A DNA stretch of 64,000 nt from Donghicola sp041224595 (GTDB lineage: Bacteria > Pseudomonadota > Alphaproteobacteria > Rhodobacterales > Rhodobacteraceae), in NCBI RefSeq assembly GCF_041224595.1, contig NZ_JBGFGN010000116.1, positions 1-64,000 on the forward strand. The letters run 5' to 3'. Shown in pieces: positions 42,383-50,644 of this stretch; positions within the stretch are counted from its first letter, which is position 1, and each line of letters starts with the position of its first letter. A program made the position numbers and the translations under genes. The notes under the pieces are model-generated. The model made no database searches. It worked only from the letters and a program-made list of their open reading frames with translations, and was not told the origin of the DNA.

Positions 42383-43743
42383 CCCATAAATGTGTTTGGA
42401 ACCAACGCGTTCGAGAGGCCGTGCAAGGCCTCTTGTAGCGCGTCGCGTGTGATCGCGCCCCCTAGGCCCACGCGAATCTGCTCTTTCGGGGCTCCGAGGA
42501 CGGTAAATGCGTCAGACGGCATCAAGCCGATCTGGCGCCGTGCCATGCGTGCAACGATGTCCGCACGCGAAGCGCCCTTGGGCAAGGTGAGCCATAGATT
42601 GAAGGCATTGTCCGCGGAGCGGTATGTGAAGTCCCCCAAAACCTCTGCTGCGATGGACTGTCGGGCCGCAGTTTCGGCGCGGATGAACCGCCGGATGCTG
42701 TCTGCTGTGCCGTCCTCGATCCATTGTGTGGTCAGTGCGATCGACAGCGGCGACGGCATAACCGAAAGCGCCCGAATGGCCTGAGACAGATGCATTGCGC
42801 ATCGTGCTGTCGGCGCAATCGTGTAAGCAAGCCGAAGTCCTGCTCCGATGCACTTGGCCAAGCCTCCGATATGCCAGGTCAATTCCGGTGCCGAAAGCGC
42901 TATTGGTGCAGGCGCTTTGGCGGGAATGAACCCGTAGGCATCGTCCTCGATCAGAAAGAGAGTGTGCTTTAGCATCACGCTGGCAATCGCCTCGCGCCGC
43001 TGCGCGGGAACCGTCAGGGTCGTTGGGTTCTGCAATGTCGGATTCAGGTAGAGCGCTTTGGGCTTGTGTTCGGCAATCGCCGCAGTCAGCGCCTCGGGGA
43101 TCACGCCATCGTCGTCCATTTCAACCCCGACCAAGCGCACGCCGAACCGGCCTGCGACGTTGCGGACACCGGGATAGGTGACCGCTTCGCACAGCACGAC
43201 ATCGCCGGGTTTGGTGATGATCGAGAAGATCGCCGCCATGGTTGCATGAGCGCCGGGTGTCACGGCGACGCGTTCCAATGACGGAACCATGCCGCGCATC
43301 GACAGCCAGCTCGAGGCCGCGACCTTGTCCCTTTCGGCCCCCACGGGCGACTGGTAGCGCAACAGATCAATCAGGTTGGCCGAGACATATCCCAGACCCG
43401 CCTCCATCTTGCGTAGCAATTCGGGGTCCGTGGGTTCGGGCGCCATGTTCATCGACAGATCCGCATCGCTGGACCGCGCCGGATCGGGCCGGTTCGACAC
43501 CACACTGCCGCGGACAAACGTGCCCCGCCCCACATGGCTTTCCACATGGCCGCGGGCCTGCGCCTCGGCATAGGCGCGCGAGACCGTGGTAAAGTCGATC
43601 CCCAGCGCATCGGCGAGTTTGCGTTGCGGCGGCAAACGCATCCCATCCTTGAGCCGGCCTTCTTTGATATCTTGCGCGATGGCGTCGGCGATAGCGAGGT
43701 AGCGGGGCTTACCGCTTTCCAAGGTGTTCGGAGTCCAATGCAT
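42379..43743 (-). CDS. MocR/PdxR-type GntR regulator with aminotransferase domain
   Basis: 454 residues: N-terminal GntR winged helix (about 10-75, DGMRLPPQRKLADALGIDFTTVSRAYAEAQARGHVES) fused to a class I aminotransferase-like domain that holds PLP; the likely PLP lysine is in GGLAKCIGAGLRL. MocR regulators use PLP or its amino-acid adduct as signal. ATG 43743 (MHWTPN) gives the normal start; the frame is open to 43938. It is divergent from the Nit1C cluster, which it probably controls. Confidence 0.88.
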   Translation of the reverse strand: MHWTPNTLESGKPRYLAIADAIAQDIKEGRLKDGMRLPPQRKLADALGIDFTTVSRAYAEAQARGHVESHVGRGTFVRGSVVSNRPDPARSSDADLSMNMAPEPTDPELLRKMEAGLGYVSANLIDLLRYQSPVGAERDKVAASSWLSMRGMVPSLERVAVTPGAHATMAAIFSIITKPGDVVLCEAVTYPGVRNVAGRFGVRLVGVEMDDDGVIPEALTAAIAEHKPKALYLNPTLQNPTTLTVPAQRREAIASVMLKHTLFLIEDDAYGFIPAKAPAPIALSAPELTWHIGGLAKCIGAGLRLAYTIAPTARCAMHLSQAIRALSVMPSPLSIALTTQWIEDGTADSIRRFIRAETAARQSIAAEVLGDFTYRSADNAFNLWLTLPKGASRADIVARMARRQIGLMPSDAFTVLGAPKEQIRVGLGGAITRDALQEALHGLSNALVPNTFMG

Positions 43744-43807
43744 CAGATGGCCCTTCGGTTGGAACGTGCCCCTCTGTAGATCAAATTGATTCGGCAATGA
43801 AGCGGAA

Positions 43808-43949
43808 ATTGTATGGATCGTCAGAGCGGCAAAATTTGTCCTCATGCATTCGGTATTTCGAATGTCAATGTATGTAGATTGACCGATTTTGCTGGGAAAA
43901 TGTGCAGACCGGCCGAGTCTTTGCGAAATCGGAGCCAAATTATTGTATG
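43808..43949. promoter_or_regulatory. Candidate MocR-type binding repeats
   Basis: ATTGTATG occurs at 43808-43815 and 43942-43949, with the near copy AATGTATG at 43867-43874, all in the same direction in the spacer between the MocR-type gene and the Nit1C cluster. MocR proteins typically bind direct repeats, so these could be its sites. Confidence 0.4.
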
Positions 43950-44032
43950 CAAAATAGACTGCAATTTGATTCCATCAATCCAGACGCGTCAGCCTGTCCC
44001 TACGAACGCAATACTAGGACAGGAGCAAGGGT

Positions 44033-44515
44033 ATGCCCGAAGTCACCAAAGAAATGCACAAAGACGGCGATTTCTTCGTCAACTACGAGGAAAAGGTCTT
44101 TGAAGATGTCAAAGCCGACGAAGGCGAAAAGGCGCTGGTCACCTTCCATACCGTCGCCTTCGAAGGTTCGATCGGGCTGGTCAACATCCTGAACGCCATC
44201 CGCCTGAACCGCAAAGGGTACGAGACCTCGATCCTGCTGTATGGTCCCGGCGTGACCTTGGGCATTCAACGCGGTTTCCCGACCCTCGGGGACGAGGCTT
44301 TCCCCGGGCATCAGAACTTTGCCGTGAACCTCAAGAAATTCATGGGCGAAGGCGGCAAGGTCTACGCCTGCCGCTTTGCCCTTCAGGCTCTGTATGGCCA
44401 TGGCGAGCCTTCGCTTCTGCCCGGCATCACGCCCATCGCGCCGCAAGACGTGCTGGACTGCATCCTGCTGCACAAGAAGGCGAACGCGGTGATCCTCGAC
44501 ACTTGGACCGTCTGA
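44033..44515 (+). CDS. MSMEG_0572/Sll0783-family nitrogen-starvation protein
   Basis: 160 residues, no signal peptide. The sequence (MPEVTKEMHKDGDFFVNYEEKVFEDVKADEGE at the start and LLYGPGVTLGIQRGFPTLGDEAFPG in the middle) matches the Sll0783/MSMEG_0572 family, the small first protein of Nit1C clusters; the fold looks DsrE-like. In Synechocystis the gene responds strongly to nitrogen starvation. It is first in the cluster, 67 bases before the nitrilase. Confidence 0.9.
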   Translation: MPEVTKEMHKDGDFFVNYEEKVFEDVKADEGEKALVTFHTVAFEGSIGLVNILNAIRLNRKGYETSILLYGPGVTLGIQRGFPTLGDEAFPGHQNFAVNLKKFMGEGGKVYACRFALQALYGHGEPSLLPGITPIAPQDVLDCILLHKKANAVILDTWTV

Positions 44516-44582
44516 TCCGCGAACCGGCAAAGCGGCCCCGACCGCTTTGCCCCTGCTGACCCCAGCCTTGAAAGCCAAGCCC

Positions 44583-45551
44583 ATGAGAACAGACACCATC
44601 CGCGCGGCCGCTGTGCAGATCGCCCCCGACCTGACGGGCCGCGCCGGCACCATCGAGCGCGTGTTGAACGCCATCGCCGAGGCCGCAGACAAAGGCGCGC
44701 AGTTCATCGTCTTTCCCGAAACCTTTGTGCCCTACTACCCCTATTTCAGCTTTGTCCTGCCCCCCGTGCAGCAAGGCGCACCCCATCTGGAGTTGATGAA
44801 AGAGGCGGTCGTCGTGCCCTCTGCGGAGACGCAGGCCGTGGCGGATGCCGCCGCCAAACGCGGTGTTGTGGTGGTTCTGGGGGTGAACGAGCGGGATCAT
44901 GGCTCGCTCTACAACACACAATTAATCTTTGACGCAGACGGTACGCTGGCGCTGAAACGGCGCAAGATCACGCCCACCTATCACGAACGCATGGTCTGGG
45001 GCCAAGGCGACGGCGCGGGCCTGAAGGTGGTGGAGACCGCCGTGGGCCGCGTGGGCGCACTGGCCTGTTGGGAGCATTACAACCCGCTGGCCCGCTACGC
45101 CCTGATGACCCAGCACGAAGAAATCCACGCAGGTCATTTCCCCGGCAGTCTGGTCGGCCCGATATTTGGCGAACAGATCGAGGTCACCATGCGCCACCAC
45201 GCGCTAGAGGCAGGCTGTTTCGTCGTCAACGCCACTGGTTGGCTCACCGAGGAACAGATCACTTCGCTGCACCCTGATCCCAAGCTGCAAAAGGCCATGC
45301 GTGACGGGTGCATGACCTGCATCATCAGCCCCGAAGGCCGCCATCTGACCGACCCAATTACCGAGGGCGAAGGTATCGCCATCGCCGATCTGGACATGCG
45401 CCTGATTGCCAAGCGCAAACGCATGATGGACAGCGTCGGGCACTATGCCCGCCCCGAACTTCTGAGCCTGAACCACGACATGCGGCCCGCGTTGACGCGC
45501 CACGTGACCGATGACCTATCCACCCCCGAAGAGGCAGACGAGGATGTATGA
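44583..45551 (+). CDS. nit1: Nit1-type nitrilase (Nit6803/MSMEG_0566 class)
   Basis: 322-residue carbon-nitrogen hydrolase. The catalytic residues are visible: Glu 46 (FPETFVPYYPYF), Lys 128 (KRRKITPTYHE), the second Glu 135 and Cys 162 (CWEHYNPLARYAL). FPETFVPYYPYF is typical of true aliphatic/aromatic nitrilases. Nit1 hydrolyses nitriles to acid and ammonia; in Nit1C clusters it is linked to growth on cyanide. ATG 44583 is preferred; the frame is open to 44547. It overlaps the radical SAM gene by eight bases. Confidence 0.93.
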   Translation: MRTDTIRAAAVQIAPDLTGRAGTIERVLNAIAEAADKGAQFIVFPETFVPYYPYFSFVLPPVQQGAPHLELMKEAVVVPSAETQAVADAAAKRGVVVVLGVNERDHGSLYNTQLIFDADGTLALKRRKITPTYHERMVWGQGDGAGLKVVETAVGRVGALACWEHYNPLARYALMTQHEEIHAGHFPGSLVGPIFGEQIEVTMRHHALEAGCFVVNATGWLTEEQITSLHPDPKLQKAMRDGCMTCIISPEGRHLTDPITEGEGIAIADLDMRLIAKRKRMMDSVGHYARPELLSLNHDMRPALTRHVTDDLSTPEEADEDV

Positions 45552-46662
45552 CACCGCGACCCTGATCAACGAACTGCAAACCCACGGGATGCGCCTTGTC
45601 GATCCTCGCGCGGGGCAGCAAAGCCGCCGCGGCGGGGCGGGCCCCTCGGACCACAAGGCGGTGACGATTGCCGACCGCACCGTGATGATCCCCGTTCACA
45701 CCGCGCCGTCCTTTGACAGCCCATTTCTGGCGGAACAGCCCGATAGCTCTGGCGCGTCCCGCCTGCTGCGTGACGGGGCCGAGGTCGCCCATATCCGTTT
45801 CCCAGAGCGGGCGCGGTTCTATGAGCTGTCCACTGCAGACGGCATTCCCTATAGCCACATTGCGGCCCTGCATTCCAAGGACGTTCTGGCCACGACCGTC
45901 CTGCAAACCTGCATCCGCTACGAGAGCCGCAAGAAGACCTGCCAGTTCTGTTCCATCGGGCAAAGTTTGGCGGCGGGTCGCACGATCGCCCACAAAACCC
46001 CCGAACAACTAGCCGAGGTCGCAAAGGCCGCCGTCGTTCTGGACGGCGTGCAGCACATGATCCTGACGACCGGCACACCCGCAGGCAAAGATCGGGGGGC
46101 GCAGGTCCTGTGTGACAGCGCCCGTGCCATCAAGGCGGTGGTCGATCTGCCGCTGCAAGGCCAGTGCGAACCGCCCGAGGACGACGCATGGCACCAGCGC
46201 ATGTTCGACGCAGGGATCGATGCCTTGGGGATGCACCTAGAGGCAGTGACGCCAGAGGTCCGTCAACGGATCATGCCGGGCAAAGCCAGTGTGCCGTTGG
46301 AAAAATACTTCTCTAGCTTTGAGGCCGCGGTAAAGGTCTTCGGACGGGGTCAGGTCTCGACCTACATCCTCGCGGGTCTTGGCGATACACCCGAAGCCAT
46401 TCTGGAGATGAGCGAGAAATTGTGCCGCATGGGGGTCTATCCCTTTGTTGTGCCCTTTGTGCCGATCTCGGGCACCCCGCTGGAAAGCCACCCTGCCCCG
46501 AGTGCAGAATTCATGGCGTCGATCCTGCGCCCCCTAGGCCAGATGATCGCCGAGGCCGGCATCCTGTCATCAGACATGAAGGCAGGCTGCGGACGCTGCG
46601 GCGCATGTTCGGCCCTGTCGACCTACGAAAAGCTGAAAGTTCCGGCGAGGGCCAGCGCATGA
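45544..46662 (+). CDS. MSMEG_0568-family radical SAM protein
   Basis: 372 residues. The cluster-binding cysteines appear as CIRYESRKKTCQFC (Cys 123, 133, 136), a C-x9-C-x2-C form of the radical SAM motif, plus a C-terminal CGRCGAC (about 349-355) that could hold a second iron-sulfur cluster. The middle part (GMHLEAVTPEVRQRIMPGKA) is biotin-synthase-like. Its reaction is not known. ATG 45544 overlaps the end of the nitrilase gene. Confidence 0.9.
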   Translation: MYDTATLINELQTHGMRLVDPRAGQQSRRGGAGPSDHKAVTIADRTVMIPVHTAPSFDSPFLAEQPDSSGASRLLRDGAEVAHIRFPERARFYELSTADGIPYSHIAALHSKDVLATTVLQTCIRYESRKKTCQFCSIGQSLAAGRTIAHKTPEQLAEVAKAAVVLDGVQHMILTTGTPAGKDRGAQVLCDSARAIKAVVDLPLQGQCEPPEDDAWHQRMFDAGIDALGMHLEAVTPEVRQRIMPGKASVPLEKYFSSFEAAVKVFGRGQVSTYILAGLGDTPEAILEMSEKLCRMGVYPFVVPFVPISGTPLESHPAPSAEFMASILRPLGQMIAEAGILSSDMKAGCGRCGACSALSTYEKLKVPARASA

Positions 46663-47210
46663 TCGAGCTTGAACCGCGTCAATTTCAGTGCCCCGGCTAT
46701 TACATTCGGGCGGCCAGCAAACCGTTCGAGGCCGCAGGCGCCGCCTCCCTGCGCCATCGCGTGTTCGTCGAGGAACAAGGCATCTTCCCCGACCACGACC
46801 GCGACGAGACAGACCTGATCGCCACCCATCTGGTCGCTCTGTCCACCTATGCCCATGAGGCCGATCAGGTCGTTGGGACCGTCCGCATCCACGAAGAGAC
46901 GCCGCGCCTTTGGTGGGGATCACGTCTGGCGGTCGACCAGACCTTTCGCAATGTGGGACGCCTTGGGGCAGAACTGATCCGGCTCGCTGTGTGCACCGCC
47001 AATGCCCGCGGCTGTGACCGGTTTCTGGCCCATGTGCAGATGCAAAACGTGATCCTGTTCCGCCGCCTGCGTTGGAAGCCCCTTGGCGAAGTCATGATCC
47101 ATGGCACCCCCCATATGAAGATGGAGGCTGACCTGAACCACTACCCGCCCTGCGCCGATCCTGTGGCGGGCTGGTATCACCGACCATCCTTTCGTCAGGT
47201 CCGAAAATGA
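46659..47210 (+). CDS. MSMEG_0567/Sll0786-family GNAT acetyltransferase
   Basis: 183 residues. GNAT fold with RHRVFVEEQGIFPDHDRDETD (acceptor side), VVGTVRIHEE, and NVGRLGAELIRLAV, where the acetyl-CoA pyrophosphate loop Arg-x-Gly-x-Gly is partly replaced (NVGRLGAE). Start ATG 46659 overlaps the radical SAM stop codon (ATGA). Substrate unknown; conserved member of the Nit1C set. Confidence 0.88.
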   Translation: MIELEPRQFQCPGYYIRAASKPFEAAGAASLRHRVFVEEQGIFPDHDRDETDLIATHLVALSTYAHEADQVVGTVRIHEETPRLWWGSRLAVDQTFRNVGRLGAELIRLAVCTANARGCDRFLAHVQMQNVILFRRLRWKPLGEVMIHGTPHMKMEADLNHYPPCADPVAGWYHRPSFRQVRK

Positions 47211-48166
47211 GCCTCCAAGACCTCGCGCAGCGCCTGAACACACATCCTGCGATCCGGTCGAAAACCGGTATTGCTGAGGCCACATTGGCTTTGGGCTTGA
47301 ATGCTCAATCGGCGGGGCGCCCTGGGGACGATGCTGCGCCGCTGCCACGCGCAGGCGGATATGACCTGCTCGCGGGCGAAGGCTTTATCCCTGCGTTCGT
47401 CAAGGATGATCCGTGGTTTGCAGGCTGGTGCGCGATGATGGTGAACCTGTCGGACATCGCCGCCATGGGTGGGCGATCGGTTGCGATGGTCGATCACATT
47501 TGGGCCCCGAATGCCGACGCCGCCGCGCCTTTGTTAAAGGGTCTGCGCGACGCGTCCGCAGCGTACGGTGTGCCGCTGGTCGGGGGGCATACTAATCTGA
47601 ACGCCGCAGAACTGGGCCTGTCTGCATCGGTTTTTGGACGTGCCAACGCTTTGATCACCAGCTTTGACGCAGCGCCGGATGACATCCTGATCGCCGCCAT
47701 CGATCATCGCGGGGCTTATCGGAATTTTGACAACTTTTGTGCGGCATTAGAGGCGCCGCCCGAGCGCCTGCGCGGTGATCTGGAGATCCTGCCAACCCTC
47801 GCTGAGAACGGCCTGACCAAAGCGGGCAAAGACATCAGCCAAGGGGGCATTGTCGGCACAGCGCTCATGCTGGCCGAGTGCTCGGGCGTGGGGATCGACA
47901 TTGACCTCGCCGCCATCGCGCCGCCCGTTTGCATCGCCAAAGAACGCTGGCTGCACAGCTTTCCCAGCTTTGGGTATCTGCTCTGCGTGCGCGCTGATGA
48001 TGTGGCTAAAGTCTGCGCCCACTTCACCGATCGCGATATCCATGCAGCCCCCATCGGACGGATCACAAATGGCTCTGCTCTGACCCTGACCCAAGGGTCT
48101 GAGGCTGCGCTGTTCTGGGATCACGCCGTCACCCCATACCTCAATCTCGGAGGCCAAAATGCCTGA
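47207..48166 (+). CDS. Sll0787-family AIR-synthase-like protein
   Basis: 319 residues related to PurM/ThiL/SelD-type ATP-dependent enzymes: RPGDDAAPLPRAGGYDLLAGEGF at the start, MMVNLSDIAAMGG, PLVGGHTNLNAAE and KDISQGGIVGTALMLAECSGVG. The fold suggests phosphoryl activation of a carbonyl or acid. Linked by ATGA to the acetyltransferase gene and overlapping the next by eight bases. Typical Nit1C member. Confidence 0.9.
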   Translation: MSLQDLAQRLNTHPAIRSKTGIAEATLALGLNAQSAGRPGDDAAPLPRAGGYDLLAGEGFIPAFVKDDPWFAGWCAMMVNLSDIAAMGGRSVAMVDHIWAPNADAAAPLLKGLRDASAAYGVPLVGGHTNLNAAELGLSASVFGRANALITSFDAAPDDILIAAIDHRGAYRNFDNFCAALEAPPERLRGDLEILPTLAENGLTKAGKDISQGGIVGTALMLAECSGVGIDIDLAAIAPPVCIAKERWLHSFPSFGYLLCVRADDVAKVCAHFTDRDIHAAPIGRITNGSALTLTQGSEAALFWDHAVTPYLNLGGQNA

Positions 48167-48446
48167 AACCCACTGGACCGTCCGCTGGCCTGACGGCACC
48201 GAAGAGGCGCTTTATTCCCCGTCCTCGGTCGTGGCCGAACTGTTCACGCCCGGCACCGCCTATCCGCTGCCGGACTTCCTACACCGATCCCGCATCGCGA
48301 TGGAGCGCGCGTCAAATCGCGTCGCGGCAAAATATGGCTTCGCCTGCTCGTCCGCGATGGCACAACTAGACCGGATCGAAGCCCGCGTCGCCCAATTCGA
48401 CATGGCGGCGGCCCCCGAAGTCACTTGCTTGAAAATCACCCAATGA
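48159..48446 (+). CDS. MSMEG_0570-family nitrogen-starvation protein
   Basis: 95-residue cytoplasmic protein (starts MPETHWTVRWPDGTEEALYSPSS) matching MSMEG_0570, a small conserved member of Nit1C clusters without known activity. It overlaps both neighbours (eight bases with the AIR-synthase-like gene, four with the flavoprotein). Confidence 0.88.
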   Translation: MPETHWTVRWPDGTEEALYSPSSVVAELFTPGTAYPLPDFLHRSRIAMERASNRVAAKYGFACSSAMAQLDRIEARVAQFDMAAAPEVTCLKITQ

Positions 48447-49720
48447 GGCCCCCGATGAAAGATACGCAAACCAACGAAGTTCCTGTGGTGATTGTGGGCG
48501 GCGGACAGGCAGGCCTGTCCGTGGCGTGGTGCCTGAAGCAAAAGGGCATCAGAAGTGTCGTGTTGGAACGGCACGCCCGTTTCCATTCATGGCGCAAAAA
48601 CCGCTGGGACAGCTTTTGCCTTGTGACTCCGAACTGGCAATGCCGCCTGCCCGATTTTCACTATTCCGGAGAGTACGGCGGCACCGACCCTGACGGCTAC
48701 ATGCTAAAAGATCAGATCACCGACTATCTGGACGCCTTTGCTGAGATGACCCAGCCCGACCTGCGCGAAGGGGTCGAGGTCACCCGCGTCACCCCCATGG
48801 ACCACGGCTATGTTGTCGAAACCTCGGTCGGGACATGGCAGTGCGAGCAGGTAGTGATCGCGACGGGGGGTTATGACAGCCCGATCGAGCCGGACTACGC
48901 AAAAAATCTGTCGCCCGAGATTTTCCAGATGCACTCTGTGGACTACCGCAACGTGGACCAGTTCCCCGATGGCGGCGTGCTGATCGTTGGCACCGGTCAG
49001 TCCGGTGTGCAGTTGATGGAGGACTTCACCCGCGCCGGCCGCGACGTGCATCTGGCCGTTGGCCCCGCACCCCGCAGCCCCCGCAAATATCGCGGTCGGG
49101 ACGCGACCGATTGGCTTTATGACGCAGGTCACTACGCGATCACCATCGACACCCACCCCGACCCGCACAAGGCGATGACCCAGACGAACCACTACATGTC
49201 AGGGCGCGATGGCGGCAAAGAGATCGACCTGCGCCGTTGGCATCTGGACCACGGGGTCGAGCTGTACGGGTCGCTGGCCAATATGAACGGAACGCAGGTG
49301 TCTTTCCTGCCCGATCTGGCGAAAAATCTGGACGACGCTGACAAATCCTATGTCGGCATCCGCAACCAGATCGACGCCTATATCGAGAAGAACGGGATCG
49401 ATGCCCCAACCGAGCCCCCCTTTGAAAAGGTCTGGCAACCGGAGGCCGAACGCACCGATCTGGATCTGGCGGATGCTGGGATCACATCGGTCCTGTGGGC
49501 CATTGGCTTTCGTCCGGACTACAGCTGGATCGAGGCAGACGTGTTCGACGACCGTGGCAAACCCGTCTTTAATCGCGGCGTCACGGCCCAAACGGGTCTG
49601 CACTTTATCGGGCTTGGCTGGCTGAACACGTGGGGCTCTGGCCGCTTCTTGGGAATCGAGGAAGACAGCCGCTACTTGGCCGATCAGATCGCCGCTCAAA
49701 TGACCAAGGTTTCTGCATGA
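48443..49720 (+). CDS. MSMEG_0569-family flavin-dependent oxidoreductase
   Basis: 425 residues from ATG 48443 (overlaps the previous stop as ATGA; ATG 48455 is an alternative). FAD-binding GGGQAGLS near residue 17-24, an NAD(P)-binding second Rossmann region GTGQSGVQLMEDF, and RKNRWDSFCLVTPNWQCRLPDFHY. It resembles flavin monooxygenases. In Nit1C it probably oxidises the pathway's organic substrate; the actual reaction is unknown. Confidence 0.9.
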   Translation: MRPPMKDTQTNEVPVVIVGGGQAGLSVAWCLKQKGIRSVVLERHARFHSWRKNRWDSFCLVTPNWQCRLPDFHYSGEYGGTDPDGYMLKDQITDYLDAFAEMTQPDLREGVEVTRVTPMDHGYVVETSVGTWQCEQVVIATGGYDSPIEPDYAKNLSPEIFQMHSVDYRNVDQFPDGGVLIVGTGQSGVQLMEDFTRAGRDVHLAVGPAPRSPRKYRGRDATDWLYDAGHYAITIDTHPDPHKAMTQTNHYMSGRDGGKEIDLRRWHLDHGVELYGSLANMNGTQVSFLPDLAKNLDDADKSYVGIRNQIDAYIEKNGIDAPTEPPFEKVWQPEAERTDLDLADAGITSVLWAIGFRPDYSWIEADVFDDRGKPVFNRGVTAQTGLHFIGLGWLNTWGSGRFLGIEEDSRYLADQIAAQMTKVSA

Positions 49721-50478
49721 ACGTTGTACGACTGGATCGCGCGAGCACTGCTCCGACCCGTTCGGAGCAGATCACCCTTGGCATGGCGCAGCTCTCGCCT
49801 TTTGGGGTGTCGGAACAATGGCTGCTGCGGGATTGCGGGGATCGCCACTGGGGTCTGATCGCAGAGTCCGTTGGCGGATCCATGGCGTTTCGCGACGAGA
49901 CGGGGCATCCTGTCTATGCCGCCTTTTGCGCGACGTCGGTGGCCTATGACGCCGCGCCAACGCTTGGCGGGCAGGCGCGTATTCTGTCTTCGCTGTTTCA
50001 AGTGGCCCCTCAGCGCATCGGCTCGGAACATCTGCTCGTCGGGTCAGAGGGCACACTCGCGCGCGTTCAAATGATCACCTGCTTTTTGCGGCACGACGAA
50101 AGCGGCTCTAACAGGCAACTCCTGCGCACGAGCCTGAATGGTCTGCAAGACCTGCCGCCTGCGCCAGAAAGCTTGATGGAGTTCAGCGAGACCGCGCGGC
50201 AAACAGCGCGAGAGGCGCGGTCCAGCACCCGAGGTGATCGGGTATTTGACTACACGCCAAACCCCGCTCTGGACTTCAATGCGGTTGGGCTTCTCTACTT
50301 TCCGACATTTTCCAAGATCGCAGAGTTGGCGTCTCCGACGCAGGGGTTCAGGCAACGGGACGTGATTTACATGGGCAATGTCGATCTGGACGACCGTATT
50401 TGTGCGTTCAAATCGGAGAGTGGTTTGCTTCTGTACACCGGAGATCGCTTGATAGGGGCTGTGTCGTGCCGCGCCTAA
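49717..50478 (+). CDS. LnmK/Pnap_2097-type hot-dog protein
   Basis: 253 residues. The N-terminal ITLGMAQLSPFGVSEQWLLRDCGDRHWGLIA matches the opening of LnmK-type bifunctional acyltransferase/decarboxylases and the Pnap_2097 family (double hot-dog fold). In leinamycin biosynthesis LnmK decarboxylates methylmalonyl and loads propionyl onto a carrier protein. No carrier-protein gene is visible nearby. Start ATG 49717 overlaps the stop of the MSMEG_0569-type gene (ATGA), so it belongs to the Nit1C transcript. Confidence 0.82.
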   Translation: MNVVRLDRASTAPTRSEQITLGMAQLSPFGVSEQWLLRDCGDRHWGLIAESVGGSMAFRDETGHPVYAAFCATSVAYDAAPTLGGQARILSSLFQVAPQRIGSEHLLVGSEGTLARVQMITCFLRHDESGSNRQLLRTSLNGLQDLPPAPESLMEFSETARQTAREARSSTRGDRVFDYTPNPALDFNAVGLLYFPTFSKIAELASPTQGFRQRDVIYMGNVDLDDRICAFKSESGLLLYTGDRLIGAVSCRA

Positions 50479-50553
50479 AGACCAGAGATCGCACGAGCAC
50501 CCTTAAGCCTTGATCACAATTTCTCGACCGCGCCAAAACGGCCCCAAGAATAC

Positions 50554-50577
50554 TTGACAGAAAAAGTAGGTAATATT
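50554..50577 (+). promoter_or_regulatory. Candidate hmu promoter and operator
   Basis: TTGACA at 50554-50559 is a perfect -35 box; TATTCC or TTATTC starts 16-17 bases later. The palindrome TAATATTA (50570-50577) covers the would-be -10 region, so a repressor binding there would block transcription of the heme operon. Confidence 0.45.
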
Positions 50578-50644
50578 ATTCCGCAGAAAATCAGCCCGCA
50601 TCTCTCAGCCAGCGTCAAACATCATCTTGAAGTAAGAGGGTACG

